From NCBI GenBank assembly GCA_001310555.1, contig BAXO01000013.1, positions 13,439-77,438 of the forward strand: 64,000 nucleotides of DNA, in the 5' to 3' direction. How positions within the stretch are numbered: the stretch's first letter is position 1; each line of letters opens with the position of its first letter. Position numbers and translations under genes: made by a program. The notes under the pieces were generated by a model that searched no databases, was not told the DNA's origin, and saw only the letters and a program-made list of their open reading frames with translations. Source of the stretch: Bacillus sp. JCM 19058. Its GTDB lineage: Bacteria > Bacillota > Bacilli > Bacillales_H > Bacillaceae_D. Shown piece by piece: positions 52,242 to 62,884 of the stretch.

Positions 52242-53221
52242 TCATACATCTCGCTCTTCCAAGTCTATAGCCCACGCCGCTGCGCCAATAGCGCCTGATA
52301 GATCGGAGAATGTAGAGCGTTCAATTTGCATTTCACCTAGTGCATGAGGGAAAAGCACATCATTATTTTTCTTCACTTCCTCTTTAATCATCTTTAGCAA
52401 TAACTCTGACTGAGCGACACCGCCACCAAAAACGATTGCCTCTGGATTTAGAATAGCTTTGACATTTAATATTGCCCTATTGATATATGAAGCGACCGAT
52501 TGAAAAATTTCCAGCGCGGCAGCATCTCCTGAAAGCGCCGCTCGATTGACTATTTCAGGCGTTAACACGTTTATGTCTCCTTGAATGAGGGAGCGCATAT
52601 TCGTCTGTGCTCCTTGCTTTATATAGCGAATCGCTGCTGTTACGATCGCAGGACCACTCACTACGGTTTCTAGACACCCCCTATTTCCGCATCCGCACGG
52701 AAGGCCGTGGGGCTCGACGATTTGGTGTCCGAGCTCGCCGGCAACCCCTCTACTCCCTAACAGTAATTGACCTTTGTGAACAATACCGCCTCCCACTCCA
52801 GTTCCAATTATGAAGCTGACAAAATTATCATACGGCTTGGCGACACCAAACTTCTTTTCAGCATAAGTGGCTGCCCTTGCATCGTTCAGCATATAAACAG
52901 GGAGCTGTAAGATGGATTTCAAATAGGCTTGTAATGCTACACCTCTCCACTGATCGGGGAAGTTAGGCATAAGTTCTACCGTCCCTTTCTTCATATGAAT
53001 GATACCTGGAACGGTCACTCCAACAGCGGCAATTGGGTGACTAAGTGCCTCTTCCACTTCCAATACAAGCTCAACCATTCTTTTGATTACGGCGTCCTTG
53101 CAAGATGACCATCAGTGGGGACCTTTCGCTTCATAAAGACTGTGCCTTGATTGTCAATCGCTATGGCTTTAATTTTTGTTCCCCCAAGATCAACACCGAT
53201 ATAGTAACGCTCCACATTCAT
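52242..53221 (-). CDS. ROK-family sugar kinase (frameshifted here)
   Basis: 326 residues after repair. ATP-binding YYIGVDLGGTKIKAIAID at the N-terminus, NDARAATYAEKKFG with the catalytic Asp region, SFIIGTGVGGGIV, and the ROK signature with zinc ligands GHQIVEPHGLPCGCGNRGCLE. No HTH domain, so it is a kinase rather than a NagC/XylR repressor. One base is missing near 53098. Substrate is probably an intracellular hexose or amino sugar delivered by the importer downstream. Confidence 0.9.
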
Positions 53222-53258
53222 CATTCCCTTACGATACGAATCATTGATGTCAGGACGG

Positions 53259-54040
53259 TTATTGCGCCGTCCAACCGCCATCAATTGGTAGTGCTACACC
53301 CGTCATAAACTTTGCGTCCTCTGATGCCAGAAAAAGAATTGCCTGAGCGACATCGTCTGGATAGCCTATATGTGGTGACAATGGCTGCAGTTCAGTTAAC
53401 GCTTCGCGAATAGTATCATCAGTAACAGCCTTTGCGACATTGGCGTATCGAGTAGGCCCGGGCATACGACATTAATGCGAATATTATATTTCGAATAATA
53501 GACTGCTGCTGCCCGGCTTAATTGGATGACCGCTCCTCGGCTCGCAGAATAAGCATGTGTGACAAAATGCTCTCGGGCCCCTACCATTCCTAAAATAGAT
53601 GAAACGTTGACAATAGAACCGTCGTTTTGTTCCTTCATAATCCCTAATGCGGCATGGTTCGTTAAATACACGCTCTTAAGATTGGATTCCATCACAACAT
53701 CCCAGCCATTTTCTGTACATTCATCCAACGGGCCGTCGCCAAATTTTCGACCGCTAATCCCAGTGACATGAACTAATATATCGACCTTTCCAAACACGCT
53801 CATTGTTTCGTCAAAAATAGATTGAACGTCTTCTGATTTGGTCGCGTCACCGTGAATAGGGAGAATGCGGTCGGCATAGACCGCTTTTTTCTTTACGTCT
53901 TCTGCCTTTTCTGCAGTCCGTTCTTGATTACGGCCTGTTATCACAACTGATGCCCCTTGCGAAGCGAACTTAGCTGCTGTATCCAATCCGATTCCACCTG
54001 TTCCACCAATAACGACGACGACCCGATCTTTAAAGCGCAT
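53259..54040 (-). CDS. Short-chain dehydrogenase with Arg in the YxxxK position (frameshifted here)
   Basis: An SDR oxidoreductase, 260 residues after adding one base near 53434. NAD site VVVIGGTGGIGLDTAAKFAS, GRNQERT, HGDATK, HVTGIS, catalytic Ser in IVNVSSILGM, and the Tyr in HAYSASRGAVIQLSR. The active-site lysine of YxxxK is an arginine here (YSASR), encoded CGA, which differs from a Lys codon by more than one base and is therefore unlikely to be a read error. The end ASEDAKFMTGVALPIDGGWTAQ is typical. ATG 54040 follows GGAGGGG. Confidence 0.87.
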
Positions 54041-54057
54041 AGCTTCCCCTCCAAACT

Positions 54058-55120
54058 TTATAAAAGCTCTCGAACCGTTATGGCACGCTTCTGCTGACTG
54101 GATAAATAGCAAGCCTCGACCATGGCCATAGTCTTCAAATTGTTCCTTCCGCTTATCGACGACTCTGTTCCATTTTCGATCGAATGCAGGAGCTCAGCCA
54201 TCGTAAATTCAAACGCCCCTGGGAACCAGCTTCCTAATAAATCCGGTGCATACCATGTATGCCCTAACGGCTCTGAATAGAATTTAATTTCGCTTGGCCC
54301 TCCAGTTGGCCAGCCAACGTTTATTTTTATAACCCCTTTTGTGCCTTCAATTTTGTAATAAACGCCATAATCTGGGGGATCCCAAGTAAATCCATCGTCA
54401 ACAGCAGTTGCCAAAAAAACCAGAATCGTATTCTAGCTGATAGGCGCCTAAATACTCGCCTTTGTAATCCCCATTAGGGTGCGGTGCTGCACTAGCATAA
54501 ATCCGCTCTGGCGTATCGAACCAGAACCGGAATTGATCCAAATGGTGAATGCTCATAAATAAAAACATCAGTCTTTCGTATTCCTTCTGATACTCTTGCC
54601 AATGCGGCTTATACCTCAATTGAATAGTTGCCAGCACAGGCTTACCGATATAGCCTTTATCAATAAGATTCTTTGCTGCTCGAATCGCGGGATCAAAGCG
54701 CCCGTTTTGATTGACGACTAATTTCACTTCAGCTTCCTCACAAATATCGACGATCTCCTTAGCATCCGTTAAATGAGTCGCTATCGGCTTTTGGACCAAG
54801 ACATGCTTCCCTTGTTTGGCTGCTTCTCGCACAATGTCTTTTTGCAAATGAGGGGGAACCGCAATGTCAACTACGTCTATTTCTGGCGCTCTTAACAATT
54901 CATCTACTGATGAATACGCTTTCTGAAGCTCGAATTGTTCAGCGACCTTCTTGGCATTTTCATACGTACGTGAGGCCACCCCACTAATTTGATAACCGGC
55001 CTTTAGATAAGCGGGCAAGTGACATTCCTGAATAATAAATCCAGACCCAACAATTCCTATATTCCACTGGTTTTTAATAGAGTAACGAGGGATATAATCC
55101 AATTCGAATCCTATTTTCAC
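54058..55120 (-). CDS. Gfo/Idh/MocA-family oxidoreductase (frameshifted here)
   Basis: 353 residues after removing one A in 54413-54419. An N-terminal extension precedes the Rossmann motif NIGIVGSGFIIQECHLPAYL; then DVVDIAVPPHLQKDIV, the EKP-like LVQKPIATHLTDAKE (Gln replaces Glu), NQNGRFDPA and MSIHHLDQFRFWF with the catalytic His. Starts at GTG 55120, seven bases after GGAGG. Eighteen bases from the SDR start: same transcript. Confidence 0.87.
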
Positions 55121-55166
55121 TGAAAGACCTCCCCGCATATTTTGTTTTCAAGCTCATTAATAATCG

Positions 55167-55990
55167 CTAGGACTGCCTTAATTCGAGCTCATTCATCAAT
55201 TTCGACGTTTCTTCATAGCATTCCGTAACCCACTCCACGATCTTATCCGGCACTGGTGAAAACTCGAGTTCACAGGAAACAACACCGTCAAAGCCGGCCT
55301 TTTTTTATTTCCTGAAGATACCCCGCTAAATCGGCATTCCCTCTACCGGTCGGCCAGTCATTATGAACGGTTCCATCATTATCTGATAAATGAACTCCGC
55401 CGATTTTCCCTTTCAGTCGTCCGATCTCACTTGCTGCAACTCCTTGCACATGTAAGTGTCCTAAGTCTACGTTGGCTAAACAATTTGGCATATTGACATC
55501 ATTTAAGAACTTTTCCATCGTATCGATATTTTTTTACGAGGGAATAATGGAAGGGCTCGAGCTCTACAAGCACGTTCATATCACACTTAGCTGCGTACTC
55601 GGAAAGCTCCTTAATTGCTTCAACAGCATAACCCCATTGAACTTCAGGTGCGATTACGTTTTTCTCCCAAATGTATTCACCTAATACGACTAGCAAGCTT
55701 TCTGCTTCCAGAAAGACGCCCATATCAATTAGCTTTTTGTAACTATTTATCGCATACCGGCGGACGTGTTCCTGCAATGCAATCATTTCTGGATAAGCCG
55801 AAACCATAGAAATAATCGGTAATTCTAGCTCCTTACAAATTTCTTTAATCTTCTTTAAATCGTAGGATTTAAAATTAAAATCCGGGTCAATGTCAATCGT
55901 GTCGTATCCAATTTCTTTAATCTTTGCTAGCCCTTCGAAATAATTAATGTCTGAACCGAACCAGCACGAGTTAATGCAACCTAATTTCAT
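55167..55990 (-). CDS. Sugar phosphate isomerase/epimerase family protein (frameshifted here)
   Basis: 273 residues after removing one base from each of two runs (near 55531-55537 and 55301-55307). TIM-barrel features: MKLGCINSCWFGSDINYFEG, IKEIGYDTIDIDPDFNF, VLVELEPFHYSLV with metal-ligand Glu, NMPNCLANVDLGHLHVQGV with Asp/His, GGVHLSDNDGTVHNDWPTG and VVSCELEFSP with the distal Glu. It stands between the Gfo/Idh/MocA and FAD oxidoreductase genes. Confidence 0.87.
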
Positions 55991-56109
55991 AAAATTGTTC
56001 CTCCTTTTTAGTTAAAAAAGTCGAGCTTTTACACGCCTTTCAACTAGTTCCGTTCATTCGGATACTAATTGATCCATAATTTGGAATATTCTAATTAAAT
56101 GAACGATGA

Positions 56110-57412
56110 CTATGCCTCTGTTGAATTCTCTGGTGAAAGCATAACCTCTTGTTTGATTAATTCGTCTTTTAAAGCATGGTAATCTAATTGGCGAAACATA
56201 ACATTGCTCTTCTTTGCTAAGCCTGCTGCTATTCCTGCTGCTTGTCCCATTGCCATGCACTGAGCAGAGTTTCTTGCAGAGGCATGTGCTCCATGAGTAG
56301 CGGACAAGCACCTTCCTGCAACTAGTAAATTATTTACTTTTTGGGGGAGGAGCGTCCTGAAAGGAATATGATAAACCCCATCCCCTTGAACGTATGCCCA
56401 GCGTGTTCCAGAGCCTGAAACATGGTCTTCAATTGGAGCTCCGCAGCAAGCGATTGCATCGGCAAACTTCGTTCCGTTAATGACATCTTCTTCAGTTAAA
56501 ATATACTCACCGATAATCCTACGTGTTTCCCGGACGCCAATATGCTGACTGGTCGAAACCAAAAATGCTTGTTCAAACCCCGGAATTTCATGCTTTAAAA
56601 ACTTTACGTATTCCTGCGTTTGCCTTCTGCCCTCTATTTCGGCAAGAGTTAGCGCGAATGGATCAGTTGCATCTACCGACGGAACTCGAACCATATTCGC
56701 TTGAACAATTCCAGGGTTCGGAGTAATATGCCAAGAACCGTCTTCCCTTGGTAATTTATACTTTCCGCTACGATTAGCTTCCTTCATCTTTTGAGCTAAT
56801 TCTGGATGGGTCGTTTTTTTTGGCTTCCTCAACATTTACATTCCCCATAAAGAAAATCGTTGTTAACGATTGAATTTCATTCATATCGCTTTTTTCGAAA
56901 GGGGCGCCAGCTCGTGCAGCAATATCTCCATCGCCTGTCGTATCGATATACCATTTTGCTTTTACGTTCGTTAGTCCGCTTTTATTAGTAATCGTAATGC
57001 CACTAATGAATCCGTCTTTTTCTTCGACTCGACTGGCATAAGTATGAAATAGCATCCGAACCCCAGCTTTTAAAGCCATTTCCTCGTAAACTACTTTTAA
57101 TTGTTCAACATCATAGGTAATTCCTGTCCCTGCACCGTATGTGTTCGGTCGTTCAAAGCAAGCCTTCTCCTCTTTTAGCTTATCGACCACTTCCCATGGA
57201 AGACCCCCGACAATCCGCCTTGATTGCTCGCCTGGAGTATAAAAACCGTAAAAGGTATCAACTCCTGTAGCCGTTCGGGATCCGCCTAAGCACCCTTGAG
57301 ATTCTATTAATATTACATCCATTCCTTGCCTAGCTGCAGAAATGGCTGCCGTTGTTCCAGCGGCACCACCACCTAGCACTAATACATCTGTTTCGATCAA
57401 TTGTTGTTCCAT
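56110..57412 (-). CDS. FAD-dependent oxidoreductase, PF12831-like (frameshifted here)
   Basis: A flavoprotein of about 433 residues. N-terminal dinucleotide fold TDVLVLGGGAAGTTAAISAARQGMDVILIES, LGGSRTATGVDTFYGFYTPG, a mid-protein YIDTTGDGDIAARAGAP typical of this family, and a C-terminal NNLLVAGRCLSATHGAHASARNSAQCMAMGQAAGIAA which closes the FAD site. One extra T in 56814-56821 breaks it. I take ATG 57412 (MEQQLIETD); the ATG at 57424 is too close to its AAAGGAG. Substrate unknown. Confidence 0.87.
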
Positions 57413-57484
57413 GCAAGCATCCATACTCCTTTTTAAGCTGTCTTTTTCATGATTAATCATCGATTCTTGGCCTGTAGTTATCCT

Positions 57485-58380
57485 CTATCTATTCGCCAAC
57501 CGGCGTAAGGCTAAGGCACGCTTCGGGTTTTCTCGAAAGATATCGTCAACAATTTTACTTGCATCCAACCCTTCCTTTTCAAGAAAAGATGCTAGCTTCC
57601 GCAAATAAACGGTTAGAAGATAGTCAAGGCCGATATGACCGCCATAGCCCTTATAATAGCTTTTACGCGAAAATCACCGCCTACGATGATTTGCCGATGC
57701 CCCCCCTCCTTAGCGAGCTCAGCGATAAACTCAATCGAGCGTTGCTCAGTCTTATATTGCGGCTTAGGAATTGAGTCGTAGCTTAGAAAGGCTCCCTTCC
57801 CAACGAGCTTCCTATGCAGGTCAAAATCAGAATTTTGATCCAAATGGCATAGAACAATATTTTCGGCCGAAACGCCTTCGCTTGCAAACAGATTGAGCTG
57901 CTCCTCCGCCATCGATCCTTTCTCCGTATGAGTCGCTATCGGTACTCCTGTTTTTAGATGGGCACGTGCAACAGCACGGAGGCCGACTTCCTCCCACGTC
58001 TCTATAATGTTCAGACTCGTACCGATTTTAAGTATTCCAGGCTTGATCCCTGTCTCATTCACCCCGTTTTGTAATTCAGCAACTAATTGCACTGCGACTT
58101 CGTCCGCTGTCTTATGCTGAAGATAAGGTTTGTTAAATTCGCCTTTATTAAAGCCAGCAGCAGCAATAACATGTATGTCGTTCTTCGTTGCAATTTCGTT
58201 TAGTTTCACGACATCGCGACCGTAGTCTATCGTTGTCATATCAACAATTGTCCTTCCACCTGCTGCCTTAAAAAGCCTAATGTCTTTGCCAATTTTTTCG
58301 ACGCTATTCAACACCTTTTCTGGCGCTTCTGCTTTAATTTCGGGAGTGGCATTCGTATATAGATGCTCATGGCTATGCAC
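57485..58380 (-). CDS. Phosphotriesterase-family lactonase-like protein (frameshifted here)
   Basis: Amidohydrolase-fold metalloenzyme of the phosphotriesterase family. HSHEHLYT supplies the first two metal histidines, IKPGILKIGTS the bridging Lys or carboxylate region, IATHTEKGS the third His, LCHLDQNSDF the fourth, and IVGGDFARKSYY the catalytic Asp after restoring a missing base near 57668. Characterised relatives such as Listeria Lmo2620 hydrolyse phosphorylated sugar lactones. The visible start is a GTG at 58380, but residues upstream (VSNIGY) look conserved and a GGAGG site sits six bases before a GTA at 58398, so the true start may be there. Confidence 0.85.
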
Positions 58381-58647
58381 GTAACCTATATTGCTTACAG
58401 GAATCCTCCATTAGTCGTTTGTATCCACTCCTCAGCCATTCCGACTAGCCTCTCTTTCATCAAGATTTCAAATTATATTCCGTTTGCTGCTTAAAACAGT
58501 CAACCCACTTCCCTTTATTAAGAAAATTGGCAATCTTCCCTCTGTTTCTGTTGCTTTTGTTCGATGAAGTTGGCATTTATTGTTGAACGTATAAAGTACC
58601 CTTTCACTTGAATAGATATTGATACCAAATGATTCGAGCAACGAGTA

Positions 58648-59418
58648 TTATTGATTTCGCCAAACTCTGCGACGATAATCATCGTAAGTGTCTTCAAAAA
58701 CTTGCTCTGAAGCTTCTTTCCCAATAAAATGGGCACTCGTTAAGACGAGAGGTGGCTGTCCGGCAGCAGTTAATAGCTCTGCAGTTCGGACTTTTATTAA
58801 ATTAACGATAATCGTATTCGCTATAGTTGAAGTCGGACCTACCGGATACTTTAATCCGTCTATCTTCACCGCTGCATCCCCGGCTGGAACACAATTATCG
58901 ATAACGATATGAGCGAGATCGAGAAGCCGTTTACCAGAAGAATGCTTCGGTGAAGATTGCAAGCTATTCTCGACACCCGTAACAGCCACAACAGGCAGCT
59001 TGCGTTCTCGCGCTTCCAACGCCATATCGATAACGACGTTCCCTGTCCCGCTATTAGAGAACAACAAAAAGCAATCGTCAGACTTCATCACAAAATTGCG
59101 TAAAATCCGGCTTCCGAGTCCTTCAATATTTTCGATGAACATAGCTTGGCGCTGTCCGTTGGCCCCAACAACCTGATTATGAAACGTCGTCGACAACTCA
59201 ACGATTGGATGAAAGCCCGGATAACTTCCATAACGCGGAAAAACCTCCTCCACTGCCATCCGGGAATGACCTGAGCCATACATATGAACCAATCCGTCTG
59301 CTGCAATAGTTTTAGCAAACAGCTGCGAAGCCTTTTCGATATTTTCCATTTGTGTTTCCTGGATGCCTTGAATGATGCTCGTTGAAGCATCCATGTAATT
59401 TGTATACACTTCCGTCAT
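58648..59418 (-). CDS. SIS-domain protein, UPF0309 type
   Basis: Intact, 256 residues. A sugar isomerase (SIS) fold: QLFAKTIAADGLVHMYGSGHSRM, MFIENIEGLGSRIL, LLFSNSGTGNVVIDMALEA with the Ser-rich phosphosugar loop, and VPAGDAAVKIDGLKYPVGPTSTIAN. UPF0309 members are uncharacterised SIS proteins often encoded beside phosphotriesterase-like lactonases and GntR regulators, as here. It probably handles a phosphorylated amino or keto sugar. Confidence 0.92.
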   Translation of the reverse strand: MTEVYTNYMDASTSIIQGIQETQMENIEKASQLFAKTIAADGLVHMYGSGHSRMAVEEVFPRYGSYPGFHPIVELSTTFHNQVVGANGQRQAMFIENIEGLGSRILRNFVMKSDDCFLLFSNSGTGNVVIDMALEARERKLPVVAVTGVENSLQSSPKHSSGKRLLDLAHIVIDNCVPAGDAAVKIDGLKYPVGPTSTIANTIIVNLIKVRTAELLTAAGQPPLVLTSAHFIGKEASEQVFEDTYDDYRRRVWRNQ

Positions 59419-59478
59419 GTTACTCCCTGCCTTCTATTTATTTTATTGAATAAGTACCGACTGGATGCCAATTCGGGA

Positions 59479-60207
59479 TTAGCGAGTTACTTTCAGCCGA
59501 TACTCATACATACCCGCTTTGCCGTACCCTTTTTCATAAATAACGGTTCGTCCACTTTGGTCAATTGTAGTTCGCGTAAAGGTTACGACTGGCTCCCCTT
59601 CCTTCACTTGGAGCGCTTCTGCTACTTCCGCATCAGCCGCAGCTGCACCAACGACGTGGATCGATTCATCGAGGTGTAGACCGTTTGCATTTTCTAAAAA
59701 CTCGTAAACAGATTCGCCAACTTCTTGATCATTAACTTTAAAAAATCCTGGTAAGTATTGATTTATATAAACAAATGGCACTCCATCAGCTGTCCTTACT
59801 CGCTTAATGACATGCACTTCGTTTTCGTAATTTAACTGATCGGATACTTCATCAGAAGGTTTTTCAGTTGTTACCGTTATATATTTTGTTCCAGGTTCAA
59901 TGCCCTTTTCCCTTAATTCCTCCGTTAAGCTAAGCAAATGAGATTTAGTTTTACTTAAATGATAGGAACCGACAAAGGTACCTTTTCCAACTTGTTGAAT
60001 TAACCAGCCGCTCTTTTTTTTAAATGATCGATGGCTTTTCGAACCGTTGAGCGACTAACATTAAACCGCTGCTGCAATTCTTCCTCCGTCGAAAAAAAGG
60101 TCTCCAGGCTTAAGCGTTCCAGCTTTTATTTCGTTTTCAATAATTTGCGCTACTTGAAAGTATAAAGGAATCGGATTTTTTCTAGTTACACTATCTTTAT
60201 TTGTCAT
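59479..60207 (-). CDS. GntR/HutC-family regulator with UTRA domain (frameshifted here)
   Basis: 242 residues after two repairs (run of T near 60096-60102; run of eight near 60014-60021 which should be six or nine). N-terminal winged helix PIPLYFQVAQIIENEIKAGT, STEEELQQRFNVSRSTVRKA, GWLIQQVGKGTFVGS; C-terminal UTRA effector domain (LREKGIEPGTKYITVTTEKP to YRLKVTR), the type found in NagR/YvoA. It is the first gene of the minus-strand cluster and has a perfect palindrome 19 bases before its start. Confidence 0.9.
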
Positions 60208-60225
60208 CTTATCGCTCCTGTTTTA

Positions 60226-60239
60226 TTTGTACGTACAAA
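60226..60239. promoter_or_regulatory. Perfect palindrome TTTGTACGTACAAA before the GntR gene
   Basis: A 14-base perfect palindrome 19 bases upstream of the regulator start, at a position fit for autorepression by the HutC-type GntR protein. I found no second perfect copy elsewhere in the cluster. Confidence 0.6.
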
Positions 60240-60393
60240 GCTATATTGTAATAAACTTATCATAAATAATTATTTTTGCAAGCCCTTTCTTTTTAAAAAT
60301 CTTAGAGGAGATCGACAAATCTCCTTGTCTCATAACGAAATCCATGTAAAATCATTTTTATTTATGTTCAGTAATACACATTTAACTTGAATA

Positions 60394-60419
60394 CCCTCAA
60401 TCAACAAATTGATTGAGGG
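60394..60419. terminator. Hairpin downstream of the flavin reductase gene
   Basis: CCCTCAATCA and TGATTGAGGG pair perfectly around ACAAAT. No clear T tract follows on either strand, so its role as a terminator is tentative. Confidence 0.5.
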
Positions 60420-60467
60420 CCAGTTTATCGACAAAGTCTCACATATCCGCTCCGGTCGAAAGCTTCT

Positions 60468-61277
60468 TTATATTGGAGAGAGCTGCCACGATAAGTTGCT
60501 TCGATTCCGTTCCAAGCATGGGGGCACGCTTTCAGCAGGCGGGATCGGAACTAACCAGCAAATAATATAGTTAATACCCAAAAAGGCATCCTTTTTAATA
60601 TTCCGTTTTGAAACATTATTATTTTTTAAATAAGTGGAAATAGATTCTACCATCGACTTCGATCCTGCAATAAAGTATTTACCGTTGGTCTTATATAAGG
60701 TAGTAAACTTGTCTATCTCCTGATGTAAGTCATTCCTTGATTCAAGGTAAGTTATCCGAATTGATGTATTGTTTGCAATCCCATCAAGTTCATCTTGATA
60801 TAAATACGACTGTTTGCTATCCATATAGAGTAAATTTATTTGTTTCTCGGCTCCATTCCGTTCCGCTTCTATTTGTTTGACTATCGACCGAAATGGTGTA
60901 ATTCCTATTCCACCTGCAATTAGGAGTGCAGGGCTGTTATCTTTTAAATAAAAGGTCCCCACAGGTCCACTCATTTTAATTTTCATCCCTTTTTCTAGCT
61001 CTAACATTGCCTTCTTAAATTCACTTGGGGTATCTTTAATGCTTGTGGTTATTTTAACAACATTCTCTGTGGGGGCAGAGGCTACGCTGAATGGGCGTAT
61101 AGAGTCTTTTAGCTTCTTATGGGTTATCGTGAACAAACCATGTTGCCCTGCTTTCCAGGTTAAATCCTTCTCTTTTTCAAATAGAAACGTATATACTTCC
61201 TCTGATTCTTTGTAGCTTTCTAAAAATAATAGTTCGTTCTTTTTGAATATTGATAATGTATCTTGAAAAAAACTCAT
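60468..61277 (-). CDS. FNR-type flavin/NAD(P)H oxidoreductase
   Basis: 269 residues, intact. FAD domain with RPFSVASAPTEN (the RxYS-like flavin motif) and GPVGTFYL, NAD(P) domain with LLIAGGIGITPFRSIVKQIE, LLYMDSKQSYLYQDEL and KYFIAGSKSMVES. It resembles the reductase part of flavohemoglobins and ferredoxin reductases without a globin or iron-sulfur domain. The last 30 or so residues after DAFLGINY (PPAESVPPCLERNRSNLS) do not look like family sequence, suggesting a late frameshift or read-through past the true end. Confidence 0.82.
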   Translation of the reverse strand: MSFFQDTLSIFKKNELLFLESYKESEEVYTFLFEKEKDLTWKAGQHGLFTITHKKLKDSIRPFSVASAPTENVVKITTSIKDTPSEFKKAMLELEKGMKIKMSGPVGTFYLKDNSPALLIAGGIGITPFRSIVKQIEAERNGAEKQINLLYMDSKQSYLYQDELDGIANNTSIRITYLESRNDLHQEIDKFTTLYKTNGKYFIAGSKSMVESISTYLKNNNVSKRNIKKDAFLGINYIICWLVPIPPAESVPPCLERNRSNLSWQLSPI

Positions 61278-62067
61278 TTCCTCATCTCCCTTTTATTTCT
61301 TGCCGACTTTTCCGCTCATCACAAGTTCAGACGCCTTCGGGGATTGCTAATTGCTTTTGAAAACTTCGGTGAGACCTATTTCGAAATGAACAGTTCGCTC
61401 ACGTCTATTTTTCCACTTTCGCCACTAGAAGGGGCCGCTCCGGCAAATTAAGCCGACAATGGTGTCATAAGCTCTCTTCCCACTCCCTTTGGCTTCACAT
61501 CACCCTCATCTTGATTTCCATGACCAAAGAGACACTTAAAGGTGTCCCATCTGAAATTTATAATACGACACCATTTTGTGTCGTGTCAAGCCTCTCTTAC
61601 ATACTATTTTTAACAAAAAAAAATTTCTAGCGGCGATCAGGCACCGTCCTGCTACAGAACTCACTGTTTTTTTATACTTAATCGATCGTCTTTGCGAAGA
61701 TCGTTCATACCTTGGAGAATTTATTTGTGCCTCACTTCAGACAATATCCTTCGTCAAGCACTTATGGAAATGATTTACATTTAGGTAATTTGAAGAGTGT
61801 GTCGGAATTGTACACTATAGCTCTTTACGAAAAATTTAAGAATTTTTCTGAAGAAACGACAAGCTATTTGAACAGCTTTATTTTATGATGATTATAAGTG
61901 CGTGTTCAAAACGGGCGTATGAAAAAGCGTCAGGATTTTCTTTCTGTATGCTAGCACGGTTTTAACGCTCACTGGCAAACCCGCACAACTAGCTAAATCT
62001 GAGTCGCTCCTCCGTTGTGCAACAGGTTGAACATGCTCAATCAGAATTTCGTAAGGAGGTTTTTTCC
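61278..62067. other. Gene-poor region with fragments
   Basis: Nearly 790 bases without a supportable complete gene. A frame at 61576-61773 contains ATELTVFLYLIDRLCEDRSY, reminiscent of a winged-helix start but without a ribosome site. A perfect palindrome ACGACAC-N6-GTGTCGT is at 61565-61584 just behind a TATAAT at 61559-61564, which may be a regulated promoter with no surviving gene. Confidence 0.4.
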
Positions 62068-62884
62068 ATGCAATGGGCATTTATGACTGCTAATTATGTC
62101 GCAAAGGAATTAAATTACGAAAACAGTAGCAATTGGGGGGATTGTCATCAGGCGACCGCTCAAGCCTTTCACGGTCCTCATTTTGCTGCGAAGTTTGAAG
62201 GTTAATCGCACGGATTAAAAACGCTGGATTTGATGCGATCGAGCTATGGGTGGCTCATCTTGAGCCATTGAAGGCGACTCCTGAAATGATCAACAAAGCG
62301 AATGAGATCCTTGACAAATATCAAGTGAGGACGGTTGCTTATACGGCGGGATTCGGAAATCCAAACATGCCAGAAGAGGATATCAAACAGATTTTCCGAA
62401 CGTCAAAAGCGATAAAAACTCCCGTTCTAGCCCAAGCCTTCCACCCTAATAATGGACCAATCGTAAAAAGCTGGCACAGCAAGCCAATATCTATGTCGGC
62501 TTAGAAAATCATCCGAAAAAAACGCCTGCTGAAGTCATTCAAAAGGTTGCACCATTTTCTCCTTCGGTCGGATCGGCAATTGATACTGGATGGTTTGCCA
62601 CCCAAGGGTACGATGCCGTGAAGGCTGTTTACGAGTTGAAGGATCATCTTGTCCACGTTCACCTGAAGGACGTTAAAATGGCGGGAGCTCATGATACTTG
62701 TATGCTCGGAGACGGCATTGTCAATATTAAAGGTGTTTTGTATGCCTTACATGACATTGGGTACCGGGGAGTTTGTACGATTGAGCACGAGCCCCACTTT
62801 TATGACCCGACAGATGAAATTATGATAAGCTTTGAGCGGGTCAAGGCTTGGTGGGCTGAAATTAGTGGAGAAAAGAAATCGTGA
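62068..62884 (+). CDS. Sugar phosphate isomerase/epimerase family protein (frameshifted here)
   Basis: 272 residues after adding one base near 62203 and one near 62464. MQWAFMTANYVAKELNYENS, IARIKNAGFDAIELWVAHLE, IYVGLENHPKKTPAEVIQKV with a metal-site Glu, GSAIDTGWFATQGYDA, VHVHLKDVKMAGAHDTCMLG and VCTIEHEPHFYDPTDE. AAGGAGG precedes the ATG. It is the third TIM-barrel epimerase-like protein on the plus strand of the window and is followed by an overlapping truncated partner. Confidence 0.85.

Noticed and set aside
54961..54985. TACGTACGT inside the Gfo/Idh/MocA gene as a second GntR operator
   Set aside because: It matches only the central part of the TTTGTACGTACAAA palindrome and lies in coding sequence.
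62515..62521. Seven-A run in the isomerase gene as another frameshift
   Set aside because: Here the seven-base run keeps the reading frame (NHPKKTPAEV), so not every long run is miscounted.
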